Assembly (NCBI GenBank): GCA_016713535.1
Contig: JADJOY010000022.1
Coordinates: forward strand, 147,957-211,956
Direction: 5' to 3'
Source: Deltaproteobacteria bacterium
GTDB lineage: Bacteria > JADJOY01
DNA length: 64,000 nucleotides
The translations under genes were made by a program, and so were the position numbers. The notes under the pieces were generated by a model. That model was not told where the DNA came from and made no database searches. It saw nothing but the letters and a program-made list of their open reading frames with translations. Within the stretch, counting starts at the first letter, position 1; each line of letters opens with the position of its first letter. Shown piece after piece: positions 46,894 to 55,704 of the stretch.

Positions 46894-48317
46894 TCAACGA
46901 TTCAGCGTCTTCAGCTCGAGGTACTCCTCGAGCCCCCACCCCGAGCTCGCGCCCCCGGCCCGATTGCTTCATCCCACCGAACGGCGCCACCGGGTTGAAG
47001 GGAGCCCCATTGATGTGCACCTGCCCGGTACGGAGGCGCCGTGCCACGCGTTCGGCACGCGCGGGATCGGCCGACCAGACGGCGCCCCCGAGCCCATAGA
47101 TCGTGTCATTGGCGAGCGCGATGCCGTCCTCCTCGTCCCTGTAGCTCAGGATCGAAAGCACGGGTCCGAAGATCTCCTCCTGAGCCACGGTCATCGTCGA
47201 GGACACTCCGCAGAGGACCGTGGGTCGCACGAAGAAGCCCCGCGAGAGTCCCTCCGGAGGCTCGACCCCACCCGTGACCAGGCGTGCGCCGGCCTCGACG
47301 CCCGCGCGGATGTAGCCACGCACGCGCTCGCGCTGGGTCCGGCTCACGAGAGGGCCCATCTTGGCGCGGCCCTCGACCGGATCGCCGACGGTGATCCGCT
47401 CGGCCTCGTCCCTGGCGATCCGCGCCGCCTCCTCGACTCGCGCCTCCGGGACCAGCATGCGGCTCCAGGCAGTACACATCTGCCCCGAGTTGAGGCACAC
47501 GTGCTGGACTCCCGCGCGCACCGCGGTGTCGAGGTCGGCGTCTTCGAGGATCAGGTTCGCCGACTTGCCACCGAGCTCGAGGGCGACCCGCTTCACCGTG
47601 CTCGCGGCGAGCGCGGCGACGCCGTCCCGCCCGCGTCGACCCGGTGAACGACACCATGTCCACCCCGGGATGAGCCGCCATCGCCTCACCGACCACGGAG
47701 CCCGAACCGGTGAGGAAGTTGAAGACGCCAGGGGGAAGCCCGGCGGACTCGATGATCTCGGTGAGCCGGAAGCACGCCAGCGGTACCACCTCGCTCGGCT
47801 TGAGCACCACGGTGCACCCCGCCGCGAGCGCCGGCGCAACCTTCGCCACGACCTGGTGCAGCGGGTAGTTCCAGGGCGTGATCGCGGCGACCACGCCCAC
47901 CGGCTCCTTCACGATCAGCGAGGGGCCGCTCGGCTCCTCGAACGTGTATCGCCCGAGGAGGTCGGCGTAGAAGCCGAACGTGAAGACCGGAAAACCGACA
48001 TGCACCTGCGCAGCGGCGCCGATCGGCGCGCCCAGCTCTCGAGCGATGCAGAGCGCGAGCTCGTCGCGGCGCGCCGTGAGACCCGCGCCGATCGCGCGCA
48101 GCGCCTCCGCCCGGACAGGAGGTGGCGTGCTCGACCAGCCCGGCAAGGCCGCGTGCGCGGCCATCACCGCGTCGTCGACGTCCGCCGGGGTCCCCGCCGG
48201 GATGCGCCCGATCACCTCCTCCGTGGTCGGGTTCACGACGTCGAACTGCTCGACGCTCCGCGAGCCAACCCATCGACCGTCGATGAAGAACCGGTCCCTC
48301 GTCTCGATGTCGCTCAT
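46894..48317 (-). CDS. Aldehyde dehydrogenase family protein, frameshifted twice
   Basis: NAD(P)-dependent aldehyde dehydrogenase of about 474 residues. Marks are [80 protein letters not shown] (catalytic Glu), the Cys in [13 protein letters not shown], and [16 protein letters not shown]. Indels near 47618-47632 and in CCCCCACCCC (46933-46942) split the frame; the corrected end reads [13 protein letters not shown] with a stop at 46894. GGAGGATCCGG precedes the ATG at 48317. With the adjacent P450 it could take an alcohol/aldehyde to a carboxylic acid before CoA activation. Confidence 0.88.
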
Positions 48318-48446
48318 CCGGATCCTCCGAGTCGCGCGGCGGCCGCCGATCATACCGTGCGCCGCCCGGTACGCTTTGCTAAGGTGCGCCGGCCGCTCGT
48401 CGCACGATCGCAGCCGATACCCACACTCCGGGTCGAGGGTCGGGAC

Positions 48447-48653
48447 ATGCCCAGAGATCGAGATGGGTTTCGCGGAACCCTCACCCGAGGGATGAGCCAG
48501 GCAGCGCCGCCTTCCGGCCCGCCGGACCGATCCAGGCTCGCCGCCGTCGGGATCGGCACGGCGCTGCTGGCCATCTGCATCCTCGCGATCGACTCCGGCT
48601 CCGACTTCATGGTGCCGCAGGACTACGGCGCGCCGGCGACGCCAGCCCGGTGA
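48447..48653 (+). CDS. Small predicted membrane protein
   Basis: A 68-residue open frame with an Arg/Gly/Pro-rich start and one hydrophobic segment (LAAVGIGTALLAICILAID), ending VPQDYGAPATPAR. No family is recognised and no good ribosome-binding site is seen. It lies in the gap between the divergent aldehyde dehydrogenase and the DUF35 gene, ending 60 bases before the KstR-type box. It may be real, but coding evidence is weak. Confidence 0.3.
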   Translation: MPRDRDGFRGTLTRGMSQAAPPSGPPDRSRLAAVGIGTALLAICILAIDSGSDFMVPQDYGAPATPAR

Positions 48654-48713
48654 GGTCGGCCGTGTGCGCTGGTCGCGGGCTCGCGCGCTCTTGGAACCCG
48701 AGCCCGCGGGGAC

Positions 48714-48727
48714 TAGAACACGTTTCA
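48714..48727. promoter_or_regulatory. KstR-type operator (TAGAACACGTTTCA)
   Basis: Fits TNNAACNNGTTNNA and sits only 15 bases before the DUF35 gene ATG, just ahead of its GGAGG. The surrounding 17 bases are identical to those at 31296-31312. A repressor bound here would block transcription of the DUF35/thiolase pair. Confidence 0.65.
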
Positions 48728-48742
48728 CTGGAGGCGTGACCC

Positions 48743-49183
48743 ATGAGCACCGACAAGCCGAAGGTGCCTGCCGTCGAGGGATGGTTCGAGAGCAACGGCC
48801 CGAACCCCCACCTCATCGGCGGCCAATGCGAGAAGTGCGGGACGATCTCGTTTCCGCGCGAGAAGTCCTTCTGCAAGAACCCGAGCTGCGACTCGACCTC
48901 GTTTCGCGCGGTTCCCTTGAGCCAGCGGGGGACGATCTGGTCCTACACCAACGCCTGCTACAAGCCGCCCGCGCCTTACGTGGCGAGCGATCCCTACGTG
49001 CCCTTCGGAATCGCAGCGGTGGAGCTCGAGAAGGAAGGCATGGTCGTGATGGGCCAGCTCGCGCACGGTGTGCGCGTCGAGGACGTGCGCGTCGGCATGG
49101 AGGTCGAGCTGGTGGTCGAGACGCTGTTCGCTACCGAGGAGAAAGAGCTCCTCGTGTGGAAATGGAAGCCCGTCGCGAGCTGA
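48743..49183 (+). CDS. DUF35 OB-fold/zinc-ribbon acyl-CoA-associated protein
   Basis: A 146-residue DUF35 protein. The N-terminal zinc ribbon has CEKCG and CKNPSC (two CxxC-type pairs), followed by an OB-fold (GTIWSYTNACYKPP, YVPFGIAAVELEKEGMVVMG). DUF35 proteins bind acyl-CoA and form complexes with thiolase-fold partners. In steroid side-chain breakdown the DUF35 part of ChsH2 supports the aldolase Ltp2. The thiolase partner follows after 30 bases. A KstR-type box lies 15 bases upstream of the ATG. Confidence 0.88.
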   Translation: MSTDKPKVPAVEGWFESNGPNPHLIGGQCEKCGTISFPREKSFCKNPSCDSTSFRAVPLSQRGTIWSYTNACYKPPAPYVASDPYVPFGIAAVELEKEGMVVMGQLAHGVRVEDVRVGMEVELVVETLFATEEKELLVWKWKPVAS

Positions 49184-49213
49184 GCGACCGCGAGCCCGAC
49201 CGAGGAGCGCACG

Positions 49214-50407
49214 ATGGCCCGAGACGAGGTGGTGATCCTGGGGGTAGGCATGCACCCCTGGGGCAAGTGGGGACAGAATTTCGTCGAGTACGGCGTCGCC
49301 GCCGCGCGCGCGGCGCTAGCCGACGCCGGGGTCGCATGGACCGACATCCAGTTCGTGTCCGGCGCCTGCACGATGCGCTGCGGCTATCCGGGCTACGTGG
49401 CCGGTGCGACGTTCGCTCAGGCGCTGGGATGGAACGGCGCCCGGATCGCGAGCTCGTACGCGGCGTGCGCCTCCGGTTCGATGGCGCTGGAGGCCGCGCG
49501 CGCCCAGATCCGGTCGGGCCGCTGTGACGTGGCGCTGGTGGTCGGCGCCGATACCACGCCGAAGGGCTTCCTCGCACCGCAGGCGGGCGAACGACCCAAC
49601 GACCCCGACTGGCTCCGCTTTCGCCTGCTCGGGGCCACGAACCCCACGTACTTCGCCCTCTACGCGCGTCGCCGCATGGATCTCTACGGCACCACCGAGC
49701 GCGACATCGCCGAGGTGCGGGTCAAGAACGCTCAGCACGGCTTCACCAACCCCTACGCTCGGTATCGGCAGGAACTGACCGTGGACGCCGTCCTCGCGTC
49801 CAACATGGTCGCGGATCCGCTTCGCCTCCTCGAGATCTGCGCCACCAGCGACGGCGGCGCGGCCGTGGTCGTCGCGAGCGCCGACTACGCTCGCAAGAAA
49901 GGCGTGACGAGCGGCGTGAAGATCGCTGCGGTCTCCACCGTGACGCCGAGCTATCCGAGCGATCAGATCGAGATGCCGGACTTCGCCACCGACTCGTGGG
50001 CCGTCGTCCCACGGCCCGGCCACGCGTTCCGCGACTCCGTCGCGCGGGCGGCGTACGAGGAAGCCGGGCTCGGTCCCGAGGACATGAGCCTCGCGGAGGT
50101 CTACGACCTCTCCTCGGCGATGGAGCTCGACTGGTACGAGCAGCTCGGTCTCGCCGAGGCCGGCGAGGGCGAGCGGCTGCTCCACGATGGCGTCACCCGG
50201 CTCGGAGGACGCTGCCCCGTGAACACCTCGGGCGGCCTCGCCTGCTTCGGAGAGGCGGTCCCTGCTCAGGCGCTGGCTCAAGTCTGCGAGGTCACGTGGC
50301 AGCTCCGTGGAACCGCCGGGCCGCGTCAGGTCAAGAACGCCAAGACCGGGATCACGGCGAACCAGGGGCTCTTCGGACACGGCTCCTCGGTGATCCTCAC
50401 CCGCTGA
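49214..50407 (+). CDS. SCP-x/Ltp-type thiolase
   Basis: A 397-residue thiolase-fold protein of the lipid-transfer (SCP-x, Ltp1-Ltp4) group. The Cys is in SYAACASGSMALEAA (C85), the His region is VNTSGGLACFGEAVPA, and CEVTWQLRGTAGPRQVKNAK with GLFGHGSS near the end matches mycobacterial Ltp1-like sequences by eye. Some members are true thiolases; Ltp2 is a retro-aldolase that removes propionyl-CoA from the steroid side chain together with a DUF35 partner. The conserved Cys argues for a thiolase-like chemistry, while the DUF35 neighbour argues for an aldolase-like complex, so both remain open. It is co-transcribed with the DUF35 gene. Confidence 0.85.
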   Translation: MARDEVVILGVGMHPWGKWGQNFVEYGVAAARAALADAGVAWTDIQFVSGACTMRCGYPGYVAGATFAQALGWNGARIASSYAACASGSMALEAARAQIRSGRCDVALVVGADTTPKGFLAPQAGERPNDPDWLRFRLLGATNPTYFALYARRRMDLYGTTERDIAEVRVKNAQHGFTNPYARYRQELTVDAVLASNMVADPLRLLEICATSDGGAAVVVASADYARKKGVTSGVKIAAVSTVTPSYPSDQIEMPDFATDSWAVVPRPGHAFRDSVARAAYEEAGLGPEDMSLAEVYDLSSAMELDWYEQLGLAEAGEGERLLHDGVTRLGGRCPVNTSGGLACFGEAVPAQALAQVCEVTWQLRGTAGPRQVKNAKTGITANQGLFGHGSSVILTR

Positions 50408-50543
50408 GCCGCGCGCCCCTCGCGACCGAAGAGTGCCCGGGACAGCGCTTCCCGCGCCGAGCGGTGCGGTGCGCGTTGGTGCCGGCCCCGTCACCCACGT
50501 ACACTCGTGCCGTCACTCGGCCCGCGTCTCCACGGAGGACCCC

Positions 50544-51116
50544 ATGGCGCGTTCGCTCACTCGCTTCCTCGCTCTCGGACTCCTCCCGCTCGCAGCCGCT
50601 TGCGCCTCGCAGAGCGCGCCACCCGCGCCGAGCCCCGAGGAGCTACTGCGAGCGAACATGGACAAGCTCGCCGAGGCCGACCGCGCGGTGAACGCCGAGT
50701 GCTTCGGAAAGCTACAGCGCCACGAGATCGCCACCAATCGGTCGTACGTCGAGTGCTACATCGCCAAGGTCCGCCCCGCCTATCAGCAGTACGGACCCGA
50801 GAACCTCGACCTCCTCGACTCGCTCGGCAAGCAGTGGCGCGGCATCGCCGACCAGCTCGACGCCGGAAAGATCAAGAGCGCGGACGCCCAGGCCGAGATG
50901 GCGCGGGTCAAGGGCGAGATCGAGGGCGAGGCTCAGCGGCGCGCCGCCGAGGCCGAGGCACGAGCCACCGCCAAGGCGGCCGACGAGAAGCAGAACTCGG
51001 GTGTCGAGGGCAGCTCGGCAGAAGCGACCCAGAACCGGCGGTTCCTCGAGAACAGCCTCCACGACAAGGCGAAGCCGAACCCGACCGGCGGCGCCGGTGG
51101 ACGCACCGGCAGCTGA
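50544..51116 (+). CDS. Predicted lipoprotein with coiled-coil tail
   Basis: A 190-residue lipoprotein: signal peptide MARSLTRFLALGLLPLAAAC with the Cys at 20, then PPAPSPEELLRANMDKLAEA. The middle is charged and helical, with EIEGEAQRRAAEAEARATAK forming a likely coiled coil. The end (GGAGGRTGS) is Gly-rich. I do not recognise the family. ATG at 50544 follows GGAGGACCCC. Convergent with the steroid operon across 27 bases. Confidence 0.6.
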   Translation: MARSLTRFLALGLLPLAAACASQSAPPAPSPEELLRANMDKLAEADRAVNAECFGKLQRHEIATNRSYVECYIAKVRPAYQQYGPENLDLLDSLGKQWRGIADQLDAGKIKSADAQAEMARVKGEIEGEAQRRAAEAEARATAKAADEKQNSGVEGSSAEATQNRRFLENSLHDKAKPNPTGGAGGRTGS

Positions 51117-51143
51117 ACAGCACGGCGCGCGCGATGGCGCGCC

Positions 51144-52312
51144 TTACCTCGGCAGTCCCAGCCCGCGCTCGGCGATGATGTTGCGCTGGATCTGGTTGGT
51201 TCCGGCGTAGATCGTGTCCGCACGGGTCCACAGGAAGAGCCGCTGGAGCTCGTTCAATCGGTACGGGAACCCGTCGAGGATCTCGCCCGCCGAGCCGAGC
51301 ACGTCGACCGCGAGCTCGCCCAGGGTGCGGTGCCACGTCGCCCAGTAGAGCTTGGTGATCAGCGCCTCGCGCGTGAGCGACGCCCCCTCCGCTCCGCCTA
51401 GCACGCGAAGCGCGTTGAGACGCATGATCCGAAGCCCGATCCAGGCATCGGCGAGGCGCTGCCGGATCAGCGGATCGGACGCGGCGCCGTTGTGCTTGGC
51501 GGCGTCCACGATCCGGGTGAGCTCGGCCTCGAACTGGAGCTGCTGCGCCAGCGTCGACGCGCCGCGCTCGAAGGCCAGGGCCCCATCGCGACCTTCCAGC
51601 CGCCGTTCACCTCGCCCACGACGTTCACGGCTGCGGTGCGCGCGTCCTCGAAGAACACCTCGGCGAACTCGGCCGTGCCGGTGATCTGCCGGATCGGAAC
51701 CACCCGCACGCCCGGCTGGTGCATCGGCACGAGCAGGAACGAGATGCCGTGGTGCTTGGCACCCGACGAGTCCGTCCGACAGAGCGCGAAGCACCAATCC
51801 GAGATCGCCGCGAGGGACGTCCAGATCTTCTGACCATTGATCACCCATTCGTCGCCGACGCGCTCGGCCTTGCACTGGACGTTCGCGAGGTCGCTCCCGG
51901 CGTTGGGCTCGGAGTAGCCCTGGCACCACAGCTCCTGCCCGGCGACGATCGGGGGCAGGAAGCGTCGCCGCTGCTCATCGGTACCGAACGCGATCAGCGT
52001 CGGTCCGAGCAGGGTCTCGCCGATGTGACCGAGGCGCCCCGGCGCGCCGGCTCGCACGTACTCCTCGTTGAAGATCACCTCTTGCATCAGCGTGGCGGCA
52101 CGCCCGCCGTGCTCGCGCGGCCATCCCAGGCAAGTCCACTTGCCTCCGGCCAGGCGCGATTCCCAGAGGCGGCGCCCCTCCAGCGCCCCATCCATGTCAC
52201 CCGTCCAGCCTCGGCCACGGAGCTCGGCGAACTCGCCACGAAGGTTCTCCGCGAGCCACGCGCGAACCTCGTCCTGGAACTGCAGATCCTCCGAGGTCAG
52301 ATCCAGGTCCAT
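51144..52312 (-). CDS. fadE30: Acyl-CoA dehydrogenase, FadE30-like, frameshifted
   Basis: About 389 residues, closely matching mycobacterial FadE30 by memory: WLAENLRGEFAELRG, TCLGWPREHGGR, ETLLGPTLIAFGTDEQRRRF, LWCQGYSEPNAGSDLA, WVINGQKIWTSLA, ITGTAEFAEVFFEDA and the ending ADTIYAGTNQIQRNIIAER. FadE30 acts in degradation of the steroid C/D-ring remnant (HIP-CoA). A base is missing in GGGCCCC (51578-51584), after which LAFERGASTLAQQ continues in another frame. It is the last gene of the eleven-gene operon, 21 bases after the preceding dehydrogenase. Confidence 0.88.
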
Positions 52313-52333
52313 CCGCGTTCTCCGACTGGCCCG

Positions 52334-53487
52334 TCAAAGGCCGATGGCGCGCGCGATACGCTCGCGGTGGAAGGACGCATCGCCGAGCAGGGTCGACGAC
52401 GAACGCGCCCGCTTGAACAACAGGTGGACGTCGTGCTCCCACGTGAAACCGATCCCACCATGGATCTGCAGCGACTCCCCGGCGCATGTCCGAAACGAAT
52501 CCGAGGCATAGGAGCGAGCGAGCGCCGCGGCGCTCGCGACGTCCTCGTCGCCACCGCTCGCCGCCGCGAGCGCCGCGACCTGGGCCGCGTAGCGAGCCGC
52601 CGAGCGCGCCGATTCCACGCGCAGGAGCATGTCGGCGCACTTGTGCTTGATCGCCTGGAAGGAGCCGATCGGGCGGCCGAACTGAACCCGCACCTTGGCG
52701 TATTCGACGGCGAGCTCGAGACACCGATCGGCACCGCCCACCTGCTCGGCGGCCACCGCGATCGCGGCCAGGTCGAGCGTGCGCTCGAGCGCTGGCCAGC
52801 ACGAGCCGGCGCCACCGAGCAACGCCGCGCGTGACACCTCGACGCCGTCGAGGACGATCCGCGCCAGGCGGCGGGTCTGGTCGAGGGTTGGCAGGTGGTG
52901 TCGCCCGAGCCCGCCGCCGTCGCCGGCACCAGGAAGAGCCGGATCCCTTCGATCCCGACGCTGCCCGGCTCGCGCGCCGCGACGATCAGCAAGTCCGCGG
53001 TGTGCCCGTCGACGACGAAGCTCTTCACGCCATGGAGCGAGAAGCCGGTCGCCGTCGCGCGGGCCTCGCAAGTGATCTCCGCAGGCGTCACGGCGTTACG
53101 GCTCTCGGCCCAGGCCAGCGCGGCGCGCGTCGTACCCGCGGCGATCCCGGGCAGAACCTCCTGCTTCTGCTGCTCGTCCCCCACCAGCAGCAACGCCGGG
53201 GTCGCGAGGCACACGGTCGAGAGGAAGGGGGCGCAGAAGAGGTTCCGGCCCATCTCCTCCATCAGCACCGAGATCTCGACCGCCCCGAGGCCAAGGCCGC
53301 CGTAGCTCTCCGGGATCGCGATCGCGGTCCAGCCGAGCTCCCCTGCGGCCCGCTCCCAGACGGACGGATCGAAACCGAGGTCGGACTCCATGAGTCGGCG
53401 CACCTCGACCGAGGTGGAGTGCACACCGAGGAACCGGCGCGCCGACTCGGCGAGCGCGAGTTGCTCGTCGTTGAACGCCAGGGTCAC
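52334..53487 (-). CDS. Acyl-CoA dehydrogenase, FadE32/33-like, frameshifted
   Basis: About 384 residues of the short steroid-type acyl-CoA dehydrogenase class that works as heteromeric pairs. Visible are WERAAGELGWTAIAIPE, YGGLGLGAVEISVLMEEMG, RAALAWAESRN, then LDQTRRLARIVLDGVEV, VRVQFGRPIGSFQAIKHKCA and LQIHGGIGFTWEHDVHLLFK, the last carrying the usual adenine-binding and substrate segments. An indel near 52892-52912 shifts the frame in the middle. It overlaps the preceding dehydrogenase by 4 bases (ATGA), which supports co-assembly of their products. Confidence 0.85.
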
Positions 53488-54521
53488 GGGTACACCTGCC
53501 CTTCACCCTCGAGCACGGCGGCGGCGATCCGAGCGCGGTGTCGAGCCGGGTCGCCCCAGGCCGCTGCCAGCGCCCAGATCCGCTTCATCCACAGATGCAG
53601 GTCGTATTCGGTCGAGTAGCCGATCGCGCCGTGGCACTGCAGCGCGATCCGGGCGACCTGTTGGGCCGCGGTGGAAGCACGGGCCTTCGCGATCGAGACG
53701 TGGATGGATCGCGACGCGTCGCGGGCCGCCATCGAGGCGGCGGCGCGGTACACGAGCGGTCGCGCCATCTCGAGCGCCGTGAGGGCGTTCGCGAGGTGAT
53801 GCTTGATGGCCTGGAAGCTACCGATCGGCTTGCCGAACTGCTCGCGGACCTTGACGTAGCCGACCGTCAGGTCGAGGACCGCGGCCCCCAGACCGAGTAG
53901 CTGAGCGGCCGCGGCGAGGGCTCCGCGATCGAGGGCGTCGCGTGCGGCCTCGATCGCCCGCTCCCCGTCGCAGATCGACTCGCCACCACCCATGCCCGAC
54001 ACGATCGAGAAGAGCCTCCGCGCGCCGTCGACGGATCGGCACCGGGCGAGAGTCAGCTCCGATCGCTCCACCGCGCGGAGTGCGCCTCCCGACCAGACCA
54101 GCACCAGGTCGGCCGAGTCGGCACCCAGGACGAACGGAGCGTCGTCGAGCGCGATCGTGAGCGTGACCTCGCCCGTCACGGCACGGGGAACCCAGCGCTC
54201 GCGAAGCACGGCGGGCGCGAAGGCCTCCACGATCGGGATCGCCACGGCGGCGTGCTCCACGAGTGGCTCGGGCAACGCCGCGCGCCCCGCCTCCTCGAGG
54301 GGAAGCACCATGTCCACCTCGGCGAGTCCCAGCCCACCTTGCTCCTCGGATGCGGAGATGCCGAGGAGCCCGAGGTCGCCGAGCTTCCGCCACAGCCCGG
54401 GTACCCGACCGGTGTCGTTGGTCCAGCAAGCGCGTAACGCACCGGGCGGACATTCGTTCGCGAGCATGTCGCGAAGCGAGTCGCGGAACCCGAGCTGATC
54501 GTCCGTGAACGCGAAGCGCAT
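53484..54521 (-). CDS. Acyl-CoA dehydrogenase, FadE32/33-like
   Basis: An intact 345-residue acyl-CoA dehydrogenase of the small steroid type. Segments are FTDDQLGFRDSLRDMLANEC, EEQGGLGLAEVDMVLPLEEA, VREQFGKPIGSFQAIKHHLA and LQCHGAIGYSTEYDLHLWMK. The N-terminal half is shortened relative to standard acyl-CoA dehydrogenases, as in the FadE32/FadE33 subunits that pair with larger subunits. It probably forms a mixed complex with its coupled neighbour or with the FadE31-like protein. Which subunit holds FAD and the catalytic Glu cannot be told by eye. Confidence 0.87.
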   Translation of the reverse strand: MRFAFTDDQLGFRDSLRDMLANECPPGALRACWTNDTGRVPGLWRKLGDLGLLGISASEEQGGLGLAEVDMVLPLEEAGRAALPEPLVEHAAVAIPIVEAFAPAVLRERWVPRAVTGEVTLTIALDDAPFVLGADSADLVLVWSGGALRAVERSELTLARCRSVDGARRLFSIVSGMGGGESICDGERAIEAARDALDRGALAAAAQLLGLGAAVLDLTVGYVKVREQFGKPIGSFQAIKHHLANALTALEMARPLVYRAAASMAARDASRSIHVSIAKARASTAAQQVARIALQCHGAIGYSTEYDLHLWMKRIWALAAAWGDPARHRARIAAAVLEGEGQVYP

Positions 54522-54537
54522 GACGTCGAACCCGCCT

Positions 54538-55692
54538 TCAGCCCTTGGGCAGCTTGAGCAGCCGCTCGGCCACCACGTTGCGCTGGATCTCGTTCGTACC
54601 CGCGTAGATCGGCCCCGCCAGCGCGAACTGGAAGCCCTTGAGCCAGGCGCCTTCGGCGTCGAGGCCGCCCGCCTCCAGCTCTCGCGTCGGACCGAGGAGC
54701 GCGAGCGCGGTCTCGTGCATGCGCACGTCCATCTCGGACCAGAAGATCTTGTTGAGGCTCGAGTCGGCGCCCATGGCGTGGCCCTCGACCATGCGCGTCA
54801 CCGTGCCGTACGTGTACCAGCGGTAGGCCTCCGCATCGATCCAGGCCTCCACCACCGCGTCCCGCAGCGCGGGATCGGCCGCGTGACGCCGCGAGCGCCA
54901 CAGCTCGATGAGACGCGTCGCCGTCGCCATGAAGCGGCCGGGGCTGCGCAGCGTCAGCCCGCGCTCCGAGTTGGTGGTGGCCATCGCGATGTCCCAGCCC
55001 TTGTCGACCTTCCCGATCACGTCGGTGTCGGGCACGAACACGTCGTCGAAGAACACCTCGGCGAAGCCCTCGTCGCCGTCGAGCCGCTCGACGCCGCGCA
55101 CCCTCACGCCCTCCGCGTCGAGCCGCACCATGAAGTAGGTCAATCCCCGGTGGCGCGGCACCTTGGGGTTGGTCCGGAAGAGGCCGTACACGGAATCGCA
55201 GAAGGCTCCGCGCGTGCACCAGGTCTTCTGGCCACGCAACCGCCAGCCGCCCTCCACTCGGATCGCCTCGCTACGCAGACCGGCCAGGTCGCTGCCCGCG
55301 TTCGGCTCGGACCAGGCCTGCGCCCAGGTGTGATCGCCGCGCGCCATCGGCTCGAGGATGCGGTCCCGCTGCTCGTCGTTGCCGTACTCGAAGAGAACCG
55401 GCGCGAGCAGGAAGATGCCGTTCTGCGTCACGCGGTTGGGCGCCTGGGCGCGATAGTACTCCTCCTCGAAGATCAGCCATTCGAAGAGCGTGGCCTCGCG
55501 TCCGCCGTACTTCCTGGGCCACGACACCACCGCCCACCCGGCATCGAAGAGCTCGTGCTCCCACTCGAGATGGCGGGCGAATCCTTCGCGAGTGTCTCCC
55601 GACGGCAACGGAGTCTTCGGGACGTGCGCGCCGAGCCACGCACGGCACTCGGCACGAAAAGCTCGCTCTGTCTCGGTGAACTCGAGATCCAT
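54538..55692 (-). CDS. Acyl-CoA dehydrogenase, FadE31-like
   Basis: An intact 384-residue acyl-CoA dehydrogenase. FTETERAFRAECRAWLGAHV starts the alpha-domain; WPRKYGGREATLFEWLIFEE, WAQAWSEPNAGSDLAGLRSE, LRGQKTWCTRGAF and the ending AGPIYAGTNEIQRNVVAERL are typical. By length and order it corresponds to the large subunit of the FadE31-FadE32-FadE33 group that desaturates steroid ring intermediates as CoA thioesters. It follows ipdC by 12 bases. Confidence 0.87.
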   Translation of the reverse strand: MDLEFTETERAFRAECRAWLGAHVPKTPLPSGDTREGFARHLEWEHELFDAGWAVVSWPRKYGGREATLFEWLIFEEEYYRAQAPNRVTQNGIFLLAPVLFEYGNDEQRDRILEPMARGDHTWAQAWSEPNAGSDLAGLRSEAIRVEGGWRLRGQKTWCTRGAFCDSVYGLFRTNPKVPRHRGLTYFMVRLDAEGVRVRGVERLDGDEGFAEVFFDDVFVPDTDVIGKVDKGWDIAMATTNSERGLTLRSPGRFMATATRLIELWRSRRHAADPALRDAVVEAWIDAEAYRWYTYGTVTRMVEGHAMGADSSLNKIFWSEMDVRMHETALALLGPTRELEAGGLDAEGAWLKGFQFALAGPIYAGTNEIQRNVVAERLLKLPKG

Positions 55693-55704
55693 CGGCAGTC
55701 CCCG

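Noticed and set aside
45599-47839. A fused aldehyde dehydrogenase-P450 protein
   Set aside because: The fusion comes from a frameshift in CCCCCACCCC near 46940. The aldehyde dehydrogenase has a proper end and stop at 46894, and the P450 has its own ATG at 46843.
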